DNA from: Polydrusus tereticollis
Lineage: Eukaryota > Arthropoda > Insecta > Coleoptera > Curculionidae
Assembly (NCBI GenBank): GCA_963920685.1
Contig: OY987331.1
Location: 20,403,149 to 20,467,148 of the forward strand
DNA: 64,000 bases
Direction of reading: 5' to 3'
Part shown: one piece after another, positions 32,001 through 43,800 of the stretch
Numbering within the stretch: the stretch's first letter is position 1
How the letters are laid out: each line of letters begins with the position of its first letter
Notes under the pieces: generated by a model
The model's database searches: none
Told to the model about the DNA's origin: nothing
The model's input: only the letters and a program-made list of their open reading frames with translations
Position numbers and translations under genes: made by a program

Positions 32001-35000
32001 TTTTGATGGGAGAAGTCACCACAGAACTTTTTGATGATACGTCGTTTAGGACCTCTACTAAATATTCTGTTTAATTGGTTTAGCAGTTTTAATTATTAAA
32101 AACTGAATGGGAATAACCTTTTTAAAGAACTTTTACAAGTAAATGCTTATAAGACAGAAACCAGACTAGTTGCAGTATGGTAGAAATAAATAAAGAACAA
32201 TTATTGTCATCAGCTTTTCAAATCAGTAATAATATTGAAAGATATCTATTTTTGAACCGGAATACATGTATTTTTATACCACCCTGTATATTACAACTAA
32301 GATTTATCCATACTGTAAAAAGCATCTGGGTATTGCCTAATTTGGAACCAAATTTCAGTGCCGTAGTATCTCACAGTAAAAAATATCCGCATTTGTTGTA
32401 GATCATGTTTTTCAATAAGAAAATGGAAATTATTTAATATCTCGATAAACAGATATAGGTATAGGGAAATATTAAGAACAGTTGTTAATATACTATAACA
32501 CATTGCTCATCATCATCATCAATCAGCCTATCCGTGTCCACTGCTGGACGTAGGCCTCCCGTAAAGTCTTCCACTCATTCCTATCCTGCGCTGCTTGAAT
32601 CCAGTTAGTTCGAATGCGTTTTATGTCATCGGTCCACCTAGTTGGGGGTCTACCTCTATTTCGGTATGCCTCCTGCCGGGGTCTCCATTCAAGAATCTTG
32701 CTTGTCCACTGCTCATCTGTTGTCCTGGCAATATGTCCTGCCCCTAACACATTGCTATAATAGGTTAAATCCGTTTAAAATATCAAATTATTCAAGAAAT
32801 CGCTTTTTCTTGTGATTGACAACATTATTTTGTAGTAAGCAAGAAGCTAACAAGAAGACCTCTATATTACGTACGAAATCACCTAGTAGTGAGGATGAGT
32901 CTGAAATATGCGATTCCAAACTCCAAATGATAAACATGAAGGCAGAGAAAAAGAGGTAAAGTTGTCCACTAACCCCGTCATTTCGTTTTTCCTATCTTAA
33001 TTTTCTTCCCATTTAACTTTTAGAATGCAGAAAGACACGGAAAATAATATGAAGGAAAAAGTAGAAATGGCAGCAATTTTTATACAGAAAATGTGGAGAG
33101 GGTATTACACACGGAATAAGGATAAAGAAGTACAAGAAATGTTCCGGATTTTGCAAAATCAAAGAGCCAATCAGTATATACAGTAAGCATAACTCATTCA
33201 AGAATTATGTGGATTTTCTTTACAAATATTTATTTTAGGAAGCTTGCGACTGACATGGAAACAACGAAGGCAGCGTTAGAAAGCGAAAGGAAGATTCAAA
33301 TGTTACAGACTGAAGCCATCAGCGCCCTCTGGAAGAAGATATCCTCATTGCAGGATGTGAACAATGAGGGAAGTCCCTCTTCAAACATAAATATGACGAA
33401 TTTAACTCAAACTAATGCTGAAGTCGTCAGGGAGCTGGCCCAAACTTGTTCGATATTACAGAATCAGGTGAGGTCCAGTGCTTGCTATATTTTCTATTAT
33501 TTTTAAGTGAAAATTTACTTTCTGATATCCTGTTGTGTATAGGATTAAAATTATATAAGGTTTTTATTTTTAATTCAGATTCAGCAGTTACAGAACTCAA
33601 TGCATGACATTGTAAAAGTGATGGCTGTGTTTAGTCAAAGTGCAGGTCTTAATCAGCATCTAAAAGATAATGGTATCGCAACTCAGACAGAAATTGTTGC
33701 TGTTCATACTCCTCAGGTAACTAAGCGATAAGTTTATAAAGGGCTTTGATTAGAAATGGTGAATTTATACAGGGTGCCCACATGGGGTTACAATTTAAAT
33801 ACTTTCGATTCTCCAAAAATATTTCCGAAACAGCTTTAGCAATTTGAATTAAATTTGAGTTGTGAGAAGTACATAAAATTCCGTACATTTTAGTAATAGA
33901 ATAGACACTATCGATTCATACAGATAGTTTCGATTATCGAATTACATTACAATTATTACACTGATAATTTCGTCATGAAGTTCTTCGCGAGTTAAAAGTC
34001 ATTGTACCAACAAACGAAAATGATTTAGTTCAGGCTAGTTAGTCAGTAAAAGCCCAAAACAATAAGCATCAACAAAAACAAAAAAATATACACACCTGCG
34101 GAAATTATAAATCGTATCTATTAGCCTGATTTCACGAAAAAACAGTGTGCGTGCCGCAGTGGCGGATCCAGAGACCTTTCTTGGGGGGGGGGGGGGAGGG
34201 GGAGAATTAGACTTGACTTTTACTTTTGGGTGTAACATTTTTCTATTATACTGGCAAAATCTATGAATTCTGAGGTCCAAGGGGGGGATTTCCCTAATTC
34301 CCCCCCCCCCCCCCGGTGAATCCGCCACTGGCGCACACAGGCGAATTTTTCCAAAAACGTGGCCAAAACCCTAAAAACTCAACCTTAAAATTCTGGGAAA
34401 AACACATTACCAATCGATCATATAAACTCCACCGTTTCATAAACCACCTGCCATTTAATTATAGGATCGTTGGGTACGAAGATATTTCAGTTGAAAATAG
34501 ACATTTATATTAAGTAGTGTTAAATCTGAGAGAAGTGCTTTTAAAATTGTCTGTGTTGTGATTGCGTTTTTGTGCTTATTCTTGTGAATATTTTAAAAAA
34601 CTGTAATGAAGCCTATTGCTGGTGGTAAGTTAAAGCCTTTTAAAGGTAAATATTGAAAACTTGTGCAATATTTTTTTTTTTAATTCAATTTTTTAATGCA
34701 CTTGCATGACATAGCATATCAATTTCATTTTATAAAGTTTGCGTAGACAAAAAGTAAATTGTTTAACATAGTTTAACATTAATATTACATTTCTTTTATA
34801 CCTTGACAAGTACTTTTTTAGATTTTGTGAAAAAAAATTGCGATATTTTGCGATCTTGCTTTGAATAGATTTTTTTGTTCTCCGATATTATGACAAATAC
34901 CGATCACCCGATAAAGGACGATTTTTGTTTTGTTACAGGATCTGGAGCGACTGTAGGTAATATAAGAAACTTTAAAGAAAAATGTGACTATTTAGTGGAT

Positions 35001-38000
35001 AAAGTGACATCTGAAACGAAAATTGATAATTTGTCCGAAGAATCTCCGATAAAAATAAAAAACTTTTTGGTGCAGTACAACAATAAGTGGTTGGCATCCT
35101 CGAGAAATGTGAATGCGTTCCGTAACAAAAATTTATCTTGGTTGGATTCGGAAGTACAGTTTTCTGGTTCTTTTAACTCAAAAGAACAAGATATGAGTGA
35201 TGATTCCAAAAGCCGTGGAAGACCAGCTTTGTTTCTTAGTTCAAGTGACCGAACAGAAAGCTTGGATTCGTTTTTTTGAGTGCCTGCGTCACGTTTCTTA
35301 TAAACTCGTAATTCAGCAATGGCAAGCTCGTGGTAATGAAAATAAAGAAATGGTAGCAAATAACAAAAAACGAATCCAAGAGTTATTTCAAAAAGAAATG
35401 GGGCTCTTGGTCGATAAGCCAAAGCCTGGATTTGGCAGCACTAATGATGGAAACACTACCCGAAGGTTTTTTGAAGATGCAGCCACATCTTCAAAAATTA
35501 CAGGGGTTGACAAAGAACTGATAATTTGATTTAGAACAATTCTGTTGGCCATATCTAGTGGGTATTCCATTAAAGTCGAACTGTTTAAAAGTTATTGCCT
35601 GAATACAGCTAGAAGATTTATAGATTTGTATCCTTGGTACAACATGCCAACTTCTGTACATAAGATTTTATTTCATAGTTCAGAAATTATTTCATATTTT
35701 ATGTTGCCAATTGGACAACTTGGCGAAGAAGCTCAAGAGTCTAGAAATAAAGATATTAAGGTACAGCGAATTTCATTCTAGAAAATTTTCTAGAATGGAA
35801 AATATGGAAGATATGTTTTGCAATCTTCTTGTATCATCAGATCCGTTTATTTCGAGCATGAAAAAGTCATACTCAAAAAAATATCCTTTAGGAGTTTCAA
35901 AATTTTTTGAAGAGCCATTTGTAACCGAGAAAGTGACAGCGATACCGATTAATTCTAATATTATAGTAATTTTAAGTTTTAATATAGTGATTTAAATATC
36001 TAGTTAATAGTAAACAATTTTTTTTAGTTTAAAATATAGGTTTTGTATTTGTAGGAATATCATAAAATAAATATATTTTCTTAATAGTTACCGTTTCTTC
36101 AGTTTATGATTTTTTGAGTTTGTAGGGGCTGTAAGATTGACAAAGGTTCAAAAAAAAAAATTTTTCTCTACTATGTGCATCTATTATCAATTTTAACCAT
36201 TTTTCATATCAAATAAACAAACACTTAATTTTGGCCAGGATTTTCGGAAAATTCGCCTGTGTGTGGCGTGCCGTATTTCACGCGTTTCTTCGGGAATTTA
36301 GTTCCTTTTTACACTACAAGCAGTTTTTATACATTCTCTTAGCGTTTTTTTTACGTGTGAAACAATTTTGTCAACGATAGTCAGCAAGTTGTTCAAATTT
36401 AAGGCTGATACCGTCAACTTCACTCAAAACTTGACAGCAAATTAGAACCCGTCCTAATCCACAAAGAGTTTTGTGAATCACGTTATAAATTTATTTTAAC
36501 ATTACACAAAGCGTTTTACATTACATTGTCAAATCTTATTGTGAGATGACTAATTAAAGAAATTCACAAGTGTCATGCTAGAATTTCTTCGCGAGACGAC
36601 TTCATGAATCAATTCGCGAAGAAATTCTCAGTAAAATACCCGCATGGTGTTAATTTTAGCATGTACTTTTTGAACAACCCTGGTAATGATGGTGCAAATG
36701 AACTACTGTTTTACGGGGGGTAGTCGATAAAAGGCAATTGATTTTGGCTGGGTTACTTTAGATTTTAGAGTGTAACAGACCTACATAGCCTTTATACGTA
36801 GGTTTTAGCGTTATTATTACATTGCGTTATTATATTGAGGCCCATGAGGCAAGATAACTTATTATTAGTTATCTTTTTCAAGCCATCGTGGTACGTTTAT
36901 TTTAAAGATATGCCTTTTAAACTCCTCCTAAACGATGATATGTGTTATTGTTTGATACGTTTTTTAAAACTATCGGAAACTATCGCTAATAATCGATAGT
37001 TAAAGGTTCAGCCATTGATAAATATCGATAGTAATGACTATTGTTGATTCTCCACCACTAGCGCGCAGGGACTGTAATAATTTTTAACAAAAAATATGTA
37101 CGCCACTGACTTTTTTTTCTTGTTCATAGCACAGCTAAATAGGCAGGCAATTGCCTAATGAAAAGTATCTTTTGGTAGGTAGTGAGTTTTTTACGGATTT
37201 GATGTTTAACCGAGTTTAATAAACTTGTATTTATCTCCTAAACGCCGATGAAATTAACAAAAGCTACTTTGCATTAGACATTGACCTATCTACATATCTG
37301 CTATCACAAAGGACAAAGGCACTGGCGTACATATTTTTTTATTCTGCTTAAATATTGTATCCCTGTAGCTCAGAAAGTTGGAGTCGAGTCGACCAACCTG
37401 ACTTTAACCTTAAATGCCACCATTTCTAACACTCTGTATAACCAGAACGAATATTTCTTAAAAAGTTAGAAATAATTGTTTCCAAGATACTAAGACATAA
37501 TGGGCCATCTATATCATTGATAATATTATTAAGGGTGAAGCAGCGAAAGTATTTCCATTCCAAAAACATCACAATTTCCAACAATCCCGTCCATCTTCTT
37601 TGCCTTTGCCCGTAAACCAACGAAAAAAGGATAATCCACAAACGGGTCCGGCGAATAACGAATTGAGGCAATTTGCAGGGAGTCTGGTGGATGGAGTTAT
37701 CAGGACCGTATCGGAGAAAGTCGAGAATCAGGTACATATGAAATTTGAGAGTGTTATACAGGCTTATACAGTAAAAGTCGAATAAAGCATGCATTGACTT
37801 GTAAAATAATCTAAATACATACTATAATTCACCGTTTGACAAAAGGACAAACCAATTAACTACAGAGCTTTTAAGAGTTATTGTACACAGCATAACATTG
37901 TATGTTACATTAAGTTAAGGAAACAATATCCGACATTATTGTCAATTTTTCTTTTAGGAAATTGGAACTGCTATGGATGATTCTAATTCAGATGGTCAAA

Positions 38001-38056
38001 GTTATGATCAAGAAGACTATAAATGTCGTAAAATTGATAGTGAAACATCATCGTAG
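26009..38056 (+). CDS. Cep97: Cep97, centrosomal LRR/IQ protein
   Basis: Coding exons: 26009-26012 (ATGG), 26099-26250, 26385-26543, 26758-26859, 26939-27135, 27387-27470, 27754-27953, 28043-28111, 28184-28387, 31416-31716, 32836-32955, 33024-33182, 33239-33467, 33579-33716, 37534-37731, 37958-38056. They sum to 2415 nt, an open frame of 804 residues. The protein begins MEKIHEVLDLANNKLKKLNK. About seven leucine-rich repeats fill residues 5-205, then the CEP97 cap block follows (GFDYRPFVINWCLN, LRAEWLYSQGRGR, QYLATVCPLTGE). An IQ motif (AAIFIQKMWRGYYTRNK) is near residue 550, followed by a coiled-coil-like part. CEP97 works with CP110 to cap centrioles and restrain cilium assembly. The first coding exon contributes only four bases, and the 37534 acceptor has a weak pyrimidine tract. 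Confidence 0.93.
28788..31250 (-). mobile_element. degraded non-LTR retrotransposon (LINE) in a Cep97 intron
   Basis: On the minus strand, RT blocks occur in order: KIGVIKPIFKNGDSSKISNY (near 31200), FLDLAKAFDTVSHN (near 30890), GVTKGTILGPLFFNIYINDL (near 30730), HSFADDPAIFYSD (near 30640) and VKYLGISFDSKLNW (near 30410). The FADD catalytic pair is kept, but frames shift repeatedly. The 3' end has AATAAA and a TTA-repeat tail (28788-28816), as in CR1/Jockey-group LINEs. A hAT-type MITE (28991-29717) interrupts the 3' part. Confidence 0.75.
28991..29717. mobile_element. CCGATA-repeat MITE with 8-bp duplication
   Basis: Ends read TAGGGATCGACCGATACCGA and the inverse CGGTCGAACCCTA. The octamer CAATAAAT abuts both (28983-28990, 29718-29725). 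Both termini are packed with CCGATA/TATCGG units that can fold on themselves. The 8-bp duplication indicates hAT. A related element with a hAT coding remnant lies at 46531-47646. The plus-strand frame 29252-29491 has no known domain. Confidence 0.88.
31981..32036 (+). repeat. two-copy tandem repeat, 28-bp unit
   Basis: GGAGAAGTCACCACAGATCT followed by TTTTGATG is repeated once directly with one base change (intron of Cep97). Confidence 0.6.
32507..32750 (-). mobile_element. 5'-truncated RTE-type LINE, 3' end
   Basis: The minus-strand frame GAGHIARTTDEQWTSKILEW continues with RPRQEAYRNRGRPPTRWTDD and ends near EAYVQQWTR. This is the C-terminal tail of RTE-group reverse transcriptases. It is followed by the typical GATGATGATGATG 3' repeat (32507-32520 on the plus strand as ATC units). 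Only about 240 bp remain, a classic 5'-truncated insertion in a Cep97 intron. Confidence 0.8.
34157..34330. mobile_element. G-tract MITE with CAGTGGCGGAT ends
   Basis: Ends read CAGTGGCGGATCCAGAG and the inverse GGTGAATCCGCCACTG. A long G run lies near the left end and a C run near the right, as in the element at 3135-3368. A target duplication is not clear. It sits directly beside the left TIR of the element at 34334-36264. Confidence 0.6.
34334..36264 (+). mobile_element. TIR-bounded element of unassigned family
   Basis: The left end CACACAGGCGAATTTTTCC and the right end (inverse of CACACAGGCGAATTTTCCG) are inverted repeats, continuing with TGGCCAAAA on both sides, about 35 bp in all. The only substantial coding content is the broken ORF at 34875-35990. 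No integrase, DDE or RT motif is visible to me. Outside the right end, GTGTGGCGTGCCG resembles GTGTGCGTGCCG left of the adjacent MITE, which may be part of the target duplication. It lies in the 3.8-kb Cep97 intron 33717-37533. Confidence 0.6.
34875..35990 (+). pseudogene. unassigned element-encoded protein, frameshifted
   Basis: Open segments in shifting frames can be read in order: 34875-35279 (ending KSRGRPALFLSSSDRTESLD), 35340-35529 (VDKPKPGFGSTNDGNTTRRF, SKITGVDKELI), 35545-35760 (LFKSYCLNTARRFIDLYPWY, SVHKILFHSSEIISYF, PIGQLGEEAQESRNKD) and 35770-35990 (SEFHSRKFSRMENMEDMFCN, LLVSSDPFISSM). The conserved-looking blocks resemble a widely repeated, functionally unnamed protein family of animal genomes that I recall but cannot name. 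At least three frame breaks make this copy inactive. A transposase role is possible from the TIR context but not shown by any motif. Confidence 0.5.
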
Positions 38057-38442
38057 CAATTTATTTTCTAAGGCTTATTTGTAAAGGCTTTTAAATAACT
38101 GATAAACTATCTTTTTTAATTTTTATACATAAAAAGGCTGCATTGAAGCTTCACCGATATTTTTAAAGTGGGTGTTACTTAAAGTACTCTTAAGCTGCGG
38201 AGTGTTATCATGATCATGATGTTCTCTACCAAAGTGATGTGCGTGTGAATTGCGAAAGCATTTTATTTAAAACCAAACCAAAAATATTAACTGATTGATA
38301 TTAACTATATTTTTTAAATAGGATAATTGCCTAAGTTTTATCGGTGTGAATATTGTTATTTTAAATTATTATTTAAGTTATTTTAGGGCTTCATAGTCAA
38401 TATATTTCAAGACACTATGGGATTCATATCTCATTTATAAAA
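38057..38442. other. Cep97 3' untranslated/flanking sequence
   Basis: AT-rich sequence after the Cep97 stop. I find no canonical AATAAA close by, so the 3' end of the transcript is not fixed. Confidence 0.4.
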
Positions 38443-39030
38443 CAGGGTGGTCGCTATCTAAGTACCTGAAATTTTCAAAATTTTTGGCGGTTTAAAACAC
38501 TCGTTAACACTCGGGATGTTTAAAAATGTGTACACCTTACATTTTAAAATTAGAGATTATTTAAAGTCGACCATATACGTTTAAAGTTATGGAAAGAATT
38601 AACATTGGTTGCTAGTTTTTTTTCTGGAGGTCCAATTGAAATGATTTAATTTTCATTTTATATCGGGTGTGGGTATGTGGGCTTGCGCGCGATTTTTTAA
38701 ATGCTATCGTCCTATGGGGTGTAGCTCCATTTTTCCTTAACATTCTTATTTTTGGTTTACTTGCACTTGACTATCTCTGGGATTTGAGGAGATACGCCGT
38801 TCCTTTTAGCTTAATTTTTTTTTTATAAACTTATATTCCGTTGGCGGAATGGCCACCTTTTAGTCCCTATTTAAATCCCATAGAACGTATATTGAATGTT
38901 CGCACCTCCTCTTTTTTAAAGTATTACATAATTTATGGGTGAACCCTTGAGGGATACATTTCTGTGAAATTTTTCCTTTGAATAATCAAACTTACTTTAA
39001 GACATTGGTTGAAAGGTAAGGACCACCCTG
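38443..39030 (+). mobile_element. mariner-derived MITE with DDE remnant
   Basis: Ends read CAGGGTGGTCGCTATC and the inverse of CAGGGTGGTCCTTACC. Inside, near 38838-38895, the plus strand codes WPPFSPYLNPIERILNV, the third-acid block of a Tc1/mariner DDE domain with the usual SPDLNP changed to SPYLNP. The remainder is decayed. Confidence 0.6.
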
Positions 39031-40084
39031 TATGGCACTACTCTCTTCTAGAAAAACTATGTGGATACCATCTATCACGACTCAATAGAATTTTAGTAGG
39101 ATTATATTGTCATTGTCGATAAATTAATATTTTAGCATCAAATAGATTGATATTGTTATGTGCTTACCATTGTTTTGGTACGTTTTGTATTTTTTGTTAT
39201 AATGTATGTTAAATTTGTTTACCTTCCTACTAGCACTTAGAACTGAAGACAAAAATATGTTTAGGTATTTTTGAATCTAACTCAAATTTTTTTTTAAGCT
39301 AACTTGTAGCGTAGTACCTAAATCTATTTCTATGTTGTTACGTTCCTTTGGAACTTGTTGACAAGCACAAAATGTGAAATGCAATGTTTGAAAGCTTTAA
39401 ATATTTAATATATTTGTGTCAAGTACAAGTAAATTTATGGGTCTTTTAAATTCGTAAAGCTTTTGTTAAACTTACCTGAAACCATTGCTAATATTCCTTA
39501 GTGAAGCCGTCACAGAATACAGAAGTAAATCAAAATTGACGCTTTAGTGAACGGGTGAAATTGCGAAACTTTTAAAGTGTTTGTATTGTTGCATACATTT
39601 GGACCACTTTTTCTTATCACCGAAAGCAACGAGATGTCGCTTTAAGTTATATATCACCTGTAGTCTTCTACATTGTTGTGCCCATAGTTCCATAGTCTCA
39701 TCAAGTGTCGTTTTCTTTTGTCAGATCCTAGCCTGACTGACGAGCCGTGATAAGAAATAGACAGGACGAACTTTTACAGCTCGACTTTAAGGTGAAGTAA
39801 CATTATTAAGTGAATATTTTTTCTCGATTTACTTTCAGACTTTAATGATTTCTGCCAAGATTTTAAAGTAGGTCTGATTCTATTGTCATTAAAGCTAAGT
39901 CGGTTTGAAATCCATTAACTTTAATCTCAAAAACTGAATAGTAAGTGACTGCTTTAGATTTTAAAGATTCTTAAGGCTATCTTGTATTGTAAATAATGAA
40001 TACATTTAGCTTTAGGAATATTTCAGTTATTTGGCGCCCTCTAAGATTTTGCGGTACAAGCCCAGGCTTTGCGGGCTTGTACTA
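39031..40084. other. intergenic stretch between convergent Cep97 and CYP4
   Basis: No gene or bounded element recognised in this AT-rich interval. Confidence 0.4.
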
Positions 40085-40762
40085 TACAGTGTGAAGTACG
40101 GTACGTTACTTAAGGGAGTAATTCCTTGTGAAAAAGTTCATATGATCATGTGTCCGGGGTTACCCCGTTTCTGATAAACATGGTGTTAAAGTTAAAAAAA
40201 AAAAATAGTTTTTTTATAATTTTTTTAAATATCCTTTTTCCGATTCTATTGAAATTTGGTACAGGAATTCATAATGATAAAGGGCTTAATTAGCCCTAAC
40301 TAGATTAAATTTAGTTAGTTAGTCCAGTGGCGTCCCGGGAAGCACCTTAACAAATATTATTGACAAAAAAATGTACGCCACTATCGTGTTTCTAATTTTG
40401 ATATTTTTCTGCGGATTTATCAGCTAATAGTACAACTTTTTTGTTCACTGAATTGTTTTCGTATCTTGCTTCGTTTTCGAGAGAAAAAATAACTACTTAA
40501 TTGCATTTCAAAGTTAATTAAAACATTTAAATTAAAAATAAAATTGTCTTTTTTAATATGATTAAAAAAACGGTACCAAATCTCAATAATATCGGGAAAA
40601 GGATATTTAAAAAAATGATTTTTTTTCAAAAACGTTTAACACCCTGTATATCAAAAACCTGACAACTTCGGACACATGTTCATATGAACTTTTTCTCTTT
40701 GAATATCATAAGGAATGACCCCCTTAAGTTGCATACCGTACTTCTGAAACACCCTGTATATA
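40085..40762. mobile_element. mariner-type inverted-repeat element next to the CYP4 stop
   Basis: The left arm (GAAGTACGGTACGTTACTTA, then AAAGTTCATATGATCATGTG) and right arm (ATACCGTACTTCTGAAACAC, CATGTTCATATGAACTTTTT) are inverted copies of about 180 bp each. The right end carries the ACACCCTGTATATAA mariner-type terminus. The right edge is about 70 bp downstream of the CYP4 stop codon (minus strand), so it probably lies in or next to the CYP4 3' UTR. Confidence 0.65.
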
Positions 40763-40830
40763 ATACGCCTGTGAAAGTGAGTGAAGTGTATATGCCTCTG
40801 TCAAATAAGACTCTTAAACTAATTAGAGCA

Positions 40831-43800
40831 TTATATTGGCACAAACTTAAGTCTAATTTCATCCTCGACCCTTAAAACCAGATCTGGTAAAAAATTTATA
40901 TTTTTAGTTCCATCCTCGAGTTTAAATTTTCTGAGAATTCCACAAATGGCTGATTTAATTTCTAATAGAGCAAATTTTTGACCTGAAAAACACAGAAAAT
41001 TTATTATGTTCGACATACTATTGCATTCTCGTTTGTTCGTTTTAACTATAGGTACAGGCCGAGCGAAATAGCATGAGCTCTGACCTTCGGGTGCGCAATA
41101 GATAGGTATCTCTGTCGTGCACTAACGTATTTCTGTCGTACACTGACTCTACTTTTCTATCATCTATGCATCTCGGAGCTCAAGCTAGAATGCACGACCT
41201 ATACTTGTAAACACTTTTACCTCAGTGTTACGAAAAATACGATTTACACCGAGAAACTGATTTTGATTGAATATCAAAATAAAAAAATGTTGATTCTGGC
41301 ATCAAAATGAAATAATCCATTTTAAAACTACATATTTTTAATATAAAATTTGTACTTTTAAAATGGGTTTTTTTAGAATTAATTGTTGCTCAGAAATTGC
41401 TAAAAATATGGTAGGGTAGTGATCTTTACACCATAGTAAACCGATTAAAATTAGTAGTTAATGGGACATGTTTCGACCTTAGAGGAGGTCATCTTCAGCA
41501 ATTGGTGGGAGAATTTTTTGAAATTTATTGCATTATTTATAGTTGTTAGAGCAAGAGTAAGAAGAAGAATTTTTCAGTGCCTTTGCGAAGGTAGTTTCTG
41601 AAAAGCAAGCAAATTTTACATAAAGTAGGAGTTTATAAGGGGTTTTTGTTGTTCTTTGTGAAGCATTTGTGATTTTTATTATTATTTTTTTATATTAAAA
41701 TTTATATTATCATTTATATATTATTTGTAGGTGCAGGTTTAAAACGATATATAATTTTTTATGCTTAGTTGTTGGTTTAATGGAAAATCCTTGAAATAAG
41801 ATGCATGATGGTACGTTTATAATATTAGCTAGCTGGTAGTGTGGAGAAAGTTTCCTAATTAATTATTTTATTTATTTTTTCCTTTCTTCTTTCTTTTCCA
41901 CTTTATGGTAGGGTGATAGTTCAAGATCGAAAAATTATTAATTTTCTTTAAACATTCTTTACGTGTAATGGTTTGCTGATGCAGGACCAAAGTAAATATA
42001 GTTATAACGCTTCATTAGAGCTAGCTAATTGTCTTAAAAAACATTAATAATCGATATTAAAATATCTGGGTGCTTCTAGAGGGTATGTACAAAATTGTAG
42101 CACAAATTCCTTATGTTAAAATATGGCGATCTGACCTAACTTAGTTTAGTCATAGACTTATCTAGTTAACTAAGTTAGTCTATGATTTAGTTCAAAACTT
42201 AATAGTTTCCGATATATTTCTTTAAACTTTTTTCCTTATATTTAACTTAATAATAGCAAAATTTGCACATTTGGTAGTAAGGGTTTTTCTGGGATGAGAA
42301 ATCCAGATCTGGTAACAGTTTTGATGTAACTTGCAGAGGGCGCTACCAGCAGCACTTCGCACGCATCTAAAGCTTCACAACTTTTTTGTGTCTCGATGTA
42401 TTAAAGTATTTTTCTTGGAAAACGTGTACAAAAGAATGATAAAAACAATAATATCTTTGACGCCCTATTTTTCGGAAACCATTAATTTTTGGACTAAGGT
42501 AAGTTAGGCTAGATATAGTCACATTTTAGCCTCAGGAATTTGTGCTACCATTTTGTATCTTTGACCTTTTAGAGTAGCAAAACAAAAAATTGATCTTATA
42601 TTTAATATAACATGTCTCAGTGACCATAACTTGATACTATGGAGAAACTTTATTTGGCTTTTAAATTTATCCTTCTAAGCATCTTTCATCTAAATGAAAA
42701 GTTTGGTTAAACAAGTCGTAATTTTGCAAATGCACATCTTTATATTTTTTGCGCACCCTGTACAATGAAAGCAAAGTTTTTCAAGGTGAATCGTATTATT
42801 TGTATACCAAGCAAAAAAAATGATGACGAGTTAATTTTTTCCGAAAAGCTGAAAATAAAAGTGTTGACAAGTTGCTGAAGTTCAGTCCATCCTTGGACTC
42901 ACTGTACTTGTAACATATACAGGTTGTTTTATAATTGCATGCTAACACTTCTTGAGGGTCTTAACCTTAACTTTGAATTTTTAAAATAATATGGATATTT
43001 GAACTAAAATTGGTATCTCTAGGGATTTTTTGAAATGCGAAATTCGAATTTGATGTTAGTTAGTATATATGGCGCCACCATGTCTCTTTACTCTTTTGAG
43101 GAGTCAACTTTTTTATACGTGCTTGTATTACATTTTTAAACAAGAAAACAGATTTCTCTTTCATTTTTATGTGAAAAAGGTATAATAATAACACTTTTGG
43201 GAGCAGAAAATAGAAAAAGGTTAATTATAAGGTATTAAGCGGATAACCCGAGAAGAGCCATTGTTGGCTCTTCTCGGCGAATAACAATAACCCACATATA
43301 ATTCTAGATGACTGTCAACAACATCAGTTTTCACTTAACGTATCGGTCGGAATTGTTGGAGACCATTTGACATAGGCCCATTCTTTTTTACAACCGAGGC
43401 TACTAGAGAAGTTTATCGTCGTTTTCTTGAAGATGAATTGCCCATACTTTTGGATGATATCCCATTGTCAGTGAGGTTGCAAATGTATTTCATGCACCGT
43501 GGTGCTCCACCTTATTTCAGTTTAGTTGCTCGTGAATATTTGAATACAGTGTATCCGAATCGTTGGATAGGTCAAAGAGGACCACAACCCTGGCCCCCCA
43601 GATCTCCAGACTTAAATTTATAGGATTATTTCCTTTCGGGTCACCTCAACCATTTAGTTTATATGACCCGAATAGAAACTGTGGAAGAATTTAAGGAATC
43701 GCATTATCGCATCCTGTAAAACAATTTGACACACACCCGGAATATTTGAACGCGTTCGCCAATCAGATGCCTGTATTATAGTTGGGGGTGCACATTTTCA

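Noticed and set aside
34988..35422. Minus-strand open frame of 144 codons
   Set aside because: Antisense to the unassigned element protein, whose plus-strand blocks are coherent.
37426..37794. Minus-strand open frame of 122 codons
   Set aside because: Antisense to a Cep97 exon (37534-37731) that fits the spliced frame exactly.
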